Position numbers and translations under genes: made by a program. Below are positions 4,737 to 7,357 of a DNA stretch of 7,357 bases, piece by piece. Source of the DNA: Dokdonella_A sp038237055. GTDB taxonomy: Bacteria > Pseudomonadota > Gammaproteobacteria > Xanthomonadales > Rhodanobacteraceae. The stretch covers positions 1-7,357 of the forward strand of contig JBBRZD010000163.1 in NCBI GenBank assembly GCA_038237055.1, given 5' to 3'. Each line of letters starts with the position of its first letter. Positions within the stretch are counted from its first letter, which is position 1. The notes under the pieces are model-generated. The model was not told the DNA's origin. It worked only from the letters and a program-made list of their open reading frames with translations, and searched no databases.

Positions 4737-6221
4737 TCAATGCGCCGTCGCGCGCTCCACGATGGCCCGGCCACCATCGGCGATCTCCACATCCGGAATA
4801 TCGGCCAATGCGTGGTACAGACGCACGCGCTCATCGAAGGCCGCGTCCGTCGGCAGCGGAAGATCGATCGGTGGCGTGGTCCAGGCGTCGAGAAAACCAC
4901 GCGCCGCGGTCGCGACAGCGGGATCTGCGTGCGCGTCCAGCATTGCTTCACGCGCGGCTGACAGGAACGCGAGACCTGCGCCGCGCCGATCTGCGCGTTT
5001 TTCGTGCTGCAGCCGATCGAACAACGCAATGCGCGGGCCGGCACCGAGATCGCGCATCTGGCTCGCCACGGTATCGCTGAGCAAGGCGAGTGCCGCATCG
5101 GGGTCGGCAGGCGTCGACGTTGGCGGAACCAGATGCATGCGACCCAGCGTCTGCGCATATGTGCCGTGGTCGAGCGACCAGAGCATGCGGTCCTCGCCTA
5201 CGTACATCGCATCGCTCGGTGCGCTCGCATGCAGGCGCCCATGATGTTCAAAACCATCGAGCATCGATCCGACAAACGCCGCGACGCGCGAATCGAGGCG
5301 CTCGACCGCGCGCGGCACCTGCTCGCCCCACCACGGCAGCGCGAGCAGGGGAAGGATCGCCGCGAACAGCATCGCCTTGCGAGGCAGACCGCCCATGAGC
5401 AAGGCCATGCCCTGGAACCAGAGGAAGAGACCGAATATCGCTGATGCAATCGCAACGGACGGCTGGCTGCTGCCGTGACGCTTCGTCTCGACGAAATCCG
5501 CGGGCTCCGCGTTGGCTGGATCGCGCGGGTCGAACGCGAGCGCCATCGTCGCATTCGGCGCACTCCAGCCGGCAATCGCCTGCTCCACCGGCTGGTCCAG
5601 CAGAATTTGCAGCGCGTCGTAAGCCGTCGCCGGCGGATCGGCATGCGGCGGTGGATCTTCGGGCGCATGCGAAGTCAGCCATGCGCGTGCATCGGCGCGC
5701 AGACGAACCTCGGGCAAGGCGAAGCCGTGTGCATCGCGTGTCCATGCGAAGGGCACGCCCGACAGCAGTTCCTTTGGCGCGTAGGGTGCGGTGAACACAA
5801 AGCGGTCGCCGCAGAAGGCGCGTTGCACCGGCGCACCCCAGTCGCCGGCAAGGTTCACGACCATGCACGGCGTTCCGTGCGCGTGGAGTTTCCAGTATGG
5901 GCTGTCGCCAACCTCGGCAGGATCGAATTCCAGCGCGATCCAGCTCGCGCTGACCACGCCCTGCGAATGCGCGGTGTAATGCCCGTAGCGCGCGGCATCG
6001 ATTGCCGGTTGCGGACCAAGCTGCCAGGCGATGGTCAGCGTCACCACCGCTATGCCAAGCTGCAATGCCGCCGCGAAACCGGTCAGGCGTCCGAATACGA
6101 GACGCATGGCATTGCCCAGTAGAAACGATCCCGCCGTAGCAGCGGGGGCGGGAGCGACTGCATGCGCACGTGCCGTGCGCTCGGCCCGTTTTTCTTCCAC
6201 GTTCGATGGGCTTTCGTCCAT
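4737..6221 (-). CDS. Inner-membrane protein of unknown function with large periplasmic segments
   Basis: I do not recognise this 494-residue protein. Residues 1-45 are charged and Ala/Pro-rich and probably cytoplasmic. A first membrane helix lies at about 47-68 (AAALQLGIAVVTLTIAWQLG). Residues 70-255 look soluble and would be periplasmic, with two Cys (119 and 137) that could pair, and WKLHAHGTPCMVVNLAGDWG as the most family-like stretch. A helical pair follows at about 255-278 and 282-298, linked by GGLPRKAM, whose basic residues favour a cytoplasmic turn. Residues 299-494 are soluble and again predicted periplasmic, with charged helices near the C-terminus. The start is ATG 6221, with GGGAG 5 bases upstream. 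It lies 214 bases downstream of the M23 peptidase gene on the same strand and may be independently transcribed. No enzyme motif is evident, and a role in envelope assembly would be a guess. Confidence 0.75.
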   Translation of the reverse strand: MDESPSNVEEKRAERTARAHAVAPAPAATAGSFLLGNAMRLVFGRLTGFAAALQLGIAVVTLTIAWQLGPQPAIDAARYGHYTAHSQGVVSASWIALEFDPAEVGDSPYWKLHAHGTPCMVVNLAGDWGAPVQRAFCGDRFVFTAPYAPKELLSGVPFAWTRDAHGFALPEVRLRADARAWLTSHAPEDPPPHADPPATAYDALQILLDQPVEQAIAGWSAPNATMALAFDPRDPANAEPADFVETKRHGSSQPSVAIASAIFGLFLWFQGMALLMGGLPRKAMLFAAILPLLALPWWGEQVPRAVERLDSRVAAFVGSMLDGFEHHGRLHASAPSDAMYVGEDRMLWSLDHGTYAQTLGRMHLVPPTSTPADPDAALALLSDTVASQMRDLGAGPRIALFDRLQHEKRADRRGAGLAFLSAAREAMLDAHADPAVATAARGFLDAWTTPPIDLPLPTDAAFDERVRLYHALADIPDVEIADGGRAIVERATAH

Positions 6222-6304
6222 GCGCGCTCCCGCGGTTGCGTGACGCCGCCATTATCCGCGGATGTGCGGGCAGCGGTAGTCGCGCCGATCCTCTGGCATC
6301 AGCA

Positions 6305-6337
6305 CTGATAGCTGTTGTCGACTGTGCTTATAGCTGT
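6305..6337. repeat. Two 11-base direct repeats, 22 bp apart
   Basis: CTGATAGCTGT (6305-6315) and CTTATAGCTGT (6327-6337) match at 10 of 11 positions and are spaced 22 bp start to start, about two helical turns. They lie 84-116 bases upstream of the 494-residue protein gene, and the second copy overlaps a TATAAG-like box on the minus strand. This is the layout of a tandem operator, but no regulator is identified. Confidence 0.4.
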
Positions 6338-6387
6338 CCGAGAATCGCAACCCTCGAGCAGGCGCTCGCTGATCCGGCAGCGACGCG

Positions 6388-6409
6388 CGCGGCGGTGAGC
6401 ACCGCCGCG
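6388..6409 (-). terminator. GC-rich perfect hairpin after the M23 peptidase gene, possible terminator
   Basis: CGCGGCGGTG (6388-6397) and CACCGCCGCG (6400-6409) form a perfect 10-bp inverted repeat separated by AG. It lies 26-48 bases past the peptidase stop on the minus strand. No T run follows, so it is not a classical intrinsic terminator; it could stabilise the 3' end of the message or act with Rho. The two-base spacer would open to a four-base loop. Confidence 0.35.
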
Positions 6410-6435
6410 GCACCGCTCGTTCCTATCTGGGCCCG

Positions 6436-7357
6436 TCAGCTCTCGTCATCCACTGGCGCATCCTTCTCGGCCGGTTCGCGATGTTCGGCCTTGTCGATCT
6501 TCTGCTGCGCTTCCTCAGCGCTGTCGCTAACCGAAGGCAACGCCGTCGGCTTGGCCAGCAGCAGATTGGGATCAATGCGCCGGTTGAGCCAGCGCAGACC
6601 CAGATGCAGATGCGGTCCGGTCGCGCGGCCCGTGCCGCCAATCTTGCCGATCACCTGACCGCGCTTGACCTGATCGCCCGTCTTCACTTTGATTGCGGAG
6701 AGATGGAAGTTCATGCTGAGCAGGCCATCGCCGTGGTCGATGTAGACCGCGTTGCCAGTGAAGAAATGATCCGCAGCGAGCACGACGGTGCCGTCGGCGA
6801 TCGCCTTCACCGGCTTGCCTGCGGGAACCGGATAGTCTCGCCCGCTGTGCAGGCTGGTGTGCTCCTTGTCGAAGATACGATCACTGCCGAAATCGTCTTC
6901 GCTTTTCGGCAACTTCGCCGCCGGCGCACCCAGCGGCAGCGAGAATCGCGGTGCGGTATCGCTGCCGGCGAGTATTTTCGCGACTTCGGGGCGTTCCGAC
7001 ACCGCGCGCGCCGTATCTTCGCTGGACATGTGCAGGAAGCGATCGAGTTTGGCCGGCAAGGGCATGTCCACTGTCGGAAAATCCGTCTTCTGCACCTTCA
7101 GCGTACCCAGGTGCTGCTTGCCATCCTGGTCCCACAACGCGATCTCGTGCGAACCTGGCGTGGCGCGGATATCCACCGGGTAATAGCAGACAGCATCGAC
7201 CGCCTTGTAGCGCTTGCCGTAGACACCGCACTCCTTCGCCGCGATGCCGGCCCAGCGGGCAACACCGCCTTGCTGCGCGGTGACGACGTTGGCGGCACCC
7301 GCGCCGCTGGCCCACAACGCGGCCAACAGCAGGCTCGAACCTGCGAACAGGACACAC
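6436..7357 (-). CDS. M23 family metallopeptidase (LytM-type), start beyond window edge
   Basis: Zinc endopeptidase expected to cut peptide cross-links of peptidoglycan in the periplasm. The frame is open to the right edge, so the true start is outside the window; the TTG at 7326 lies inside the signal peptide (FAGSSLLLAALWASGAGA, probable cleavage before ANVV). Numbering from that TTG, residues 13-95 form an N-terminal domain with two Cys (33 and 47, in KECGVYG and AVCYYP) that could be a disulfide. A linker follows, then the M23 domain at about 128-258. All zinc and catalytic residues are present: HSGRD (H160, D164), FHLS (H208) and PHLHLG (H239, H241), so it should be active rather than a degenerate NlpD/EnvC-type activator. 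An acidic, Glu/Lys-rich tail ends the protein. From memory this architecture is common in Xanthomonadales. It lies upstream of the 494-residue gene on the same strand. Confidence 0.92.
   Translation of the reverse strand, partial: CVLFAGSSLLLAALWASGAGAANVVTAQQGGVARWAGIAAKECGVYGKRYKAVDAVCYYPVDIRATPGSHEIALWDQDGKQHLGTLKVQKTDFPTVDMPLPAKLDRFLHMSSEDTARAVSERPEVAKILAGSDTAPRFSLPLGAPAAKLPKSEDDFGSDRIFDKEHTSLHSGRDYPVPAGKPVKAIADGTVVLAADHFFTGNAVYIDHGDGLLSMNFHLSAIKVKTGDQVKRGQVIGKIGGTGRATGPHLHLGLRWLNRRIDPNLLLAKPTALPSVSDSAEEAQQKIDKAEHREPAEKDAPVDDES

Larger units (their letters stand above)
6222..6435. other. Intergenic region between M23 peptidase and the 494-residue protein gene
   Basis: A 214-base gap between two minus-strand genes. 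It holds a perfect 10-bp inverted repeat just after the peptidase gene, a pair of 11-base near-identical direct repeats, and a minus-strand TATAAG (6332 to 6327) that could be a -10 element but has no good -35 at 16-18 bases. Base composition is less GC-rich around 6300-6345 than in the flanking genes, as expected of a regulatory stretch. Confidence 0.5.

Noticed and set aside
5248..6252. 334-codon minus-strand frame overlapping the 494-residue gene
   Set aside because: It is an Arg/Ala-rich alternate frame without hydrophobic pattern. The 494-residue frame has clear membrane helices and a ribosome site.
7324..7326. TTG at 7326 as the start of the M23 peptidase
   Set aside because: The frame stays open and hydrophobic upstream to the window edge (FAGSSLLL), so this codon lies within a signal peptide whose start is outside.

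Overview
The window is GC-rich bacterial chromosome, about 60-65% GC by eye, with dense genes and strongly G/C third positions. It most resembles a gammaproteobacterium of the Xanthomonadales, such as a Rhodanobacteraceae or Lysobacter-like genome. The support is protein resemblance recalled from memory: a FabG-like reductase of the aryl-polyene/xanthomonadin type, an ECF sigma factor followed by a four-helix membrane protein, and a periplasmic M23 peptidase with an extra N-terminal domain. No database search was run. I see no tRNA, rRNA, CRISPR array, transposase, integrase or attachment site.

Layout from left to right: (1) the 3' part of a CPA2-type cation:proton antiporter (+, cut by the left edge); (2) a convergent fabG-like short-chain reductase (-); (3) a divergently placed VOC/glyoxalase-fold gene (+) whose frame is broken by an in-frame TAG at codon 15, preceded by a possible 9-codon leader ORF; (4) a convergent gene for a secreted, probably outer-membrane beta-barrel protein (-); (5) across a 113-base divergent gap, an ECF sigma factor and a four-helix membrane protein, 2 bases apart (+); (6) a 198-base convergent gap; (7) a gene for an unrecognised 494-residue inner-membrane protein with large predicted periplasmic parts (-); (8) a 214-base gap with a perfect hairpin and a pair of direct repeats; (9) an M23 peptidase (-) whose signal peptide start lies beyond the right edge.

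Functionally this is mostly envelope and housekeeping accessory content: ion exchange, acyl reduction, an outer-membrane protein, envelope-linked sigma regulation and peptidoglycan hydrolysis. The one clear regulatory unit is the ECF sigma plus membrane partner. The partner may be an unconventional anti-sigma factor, and the divergent barrel gene is a candidate target. The strongest anomaly is the VOC gene, intact at the protein level except for one amber codon. I did not find a clear previously undescribed multi-gene system.
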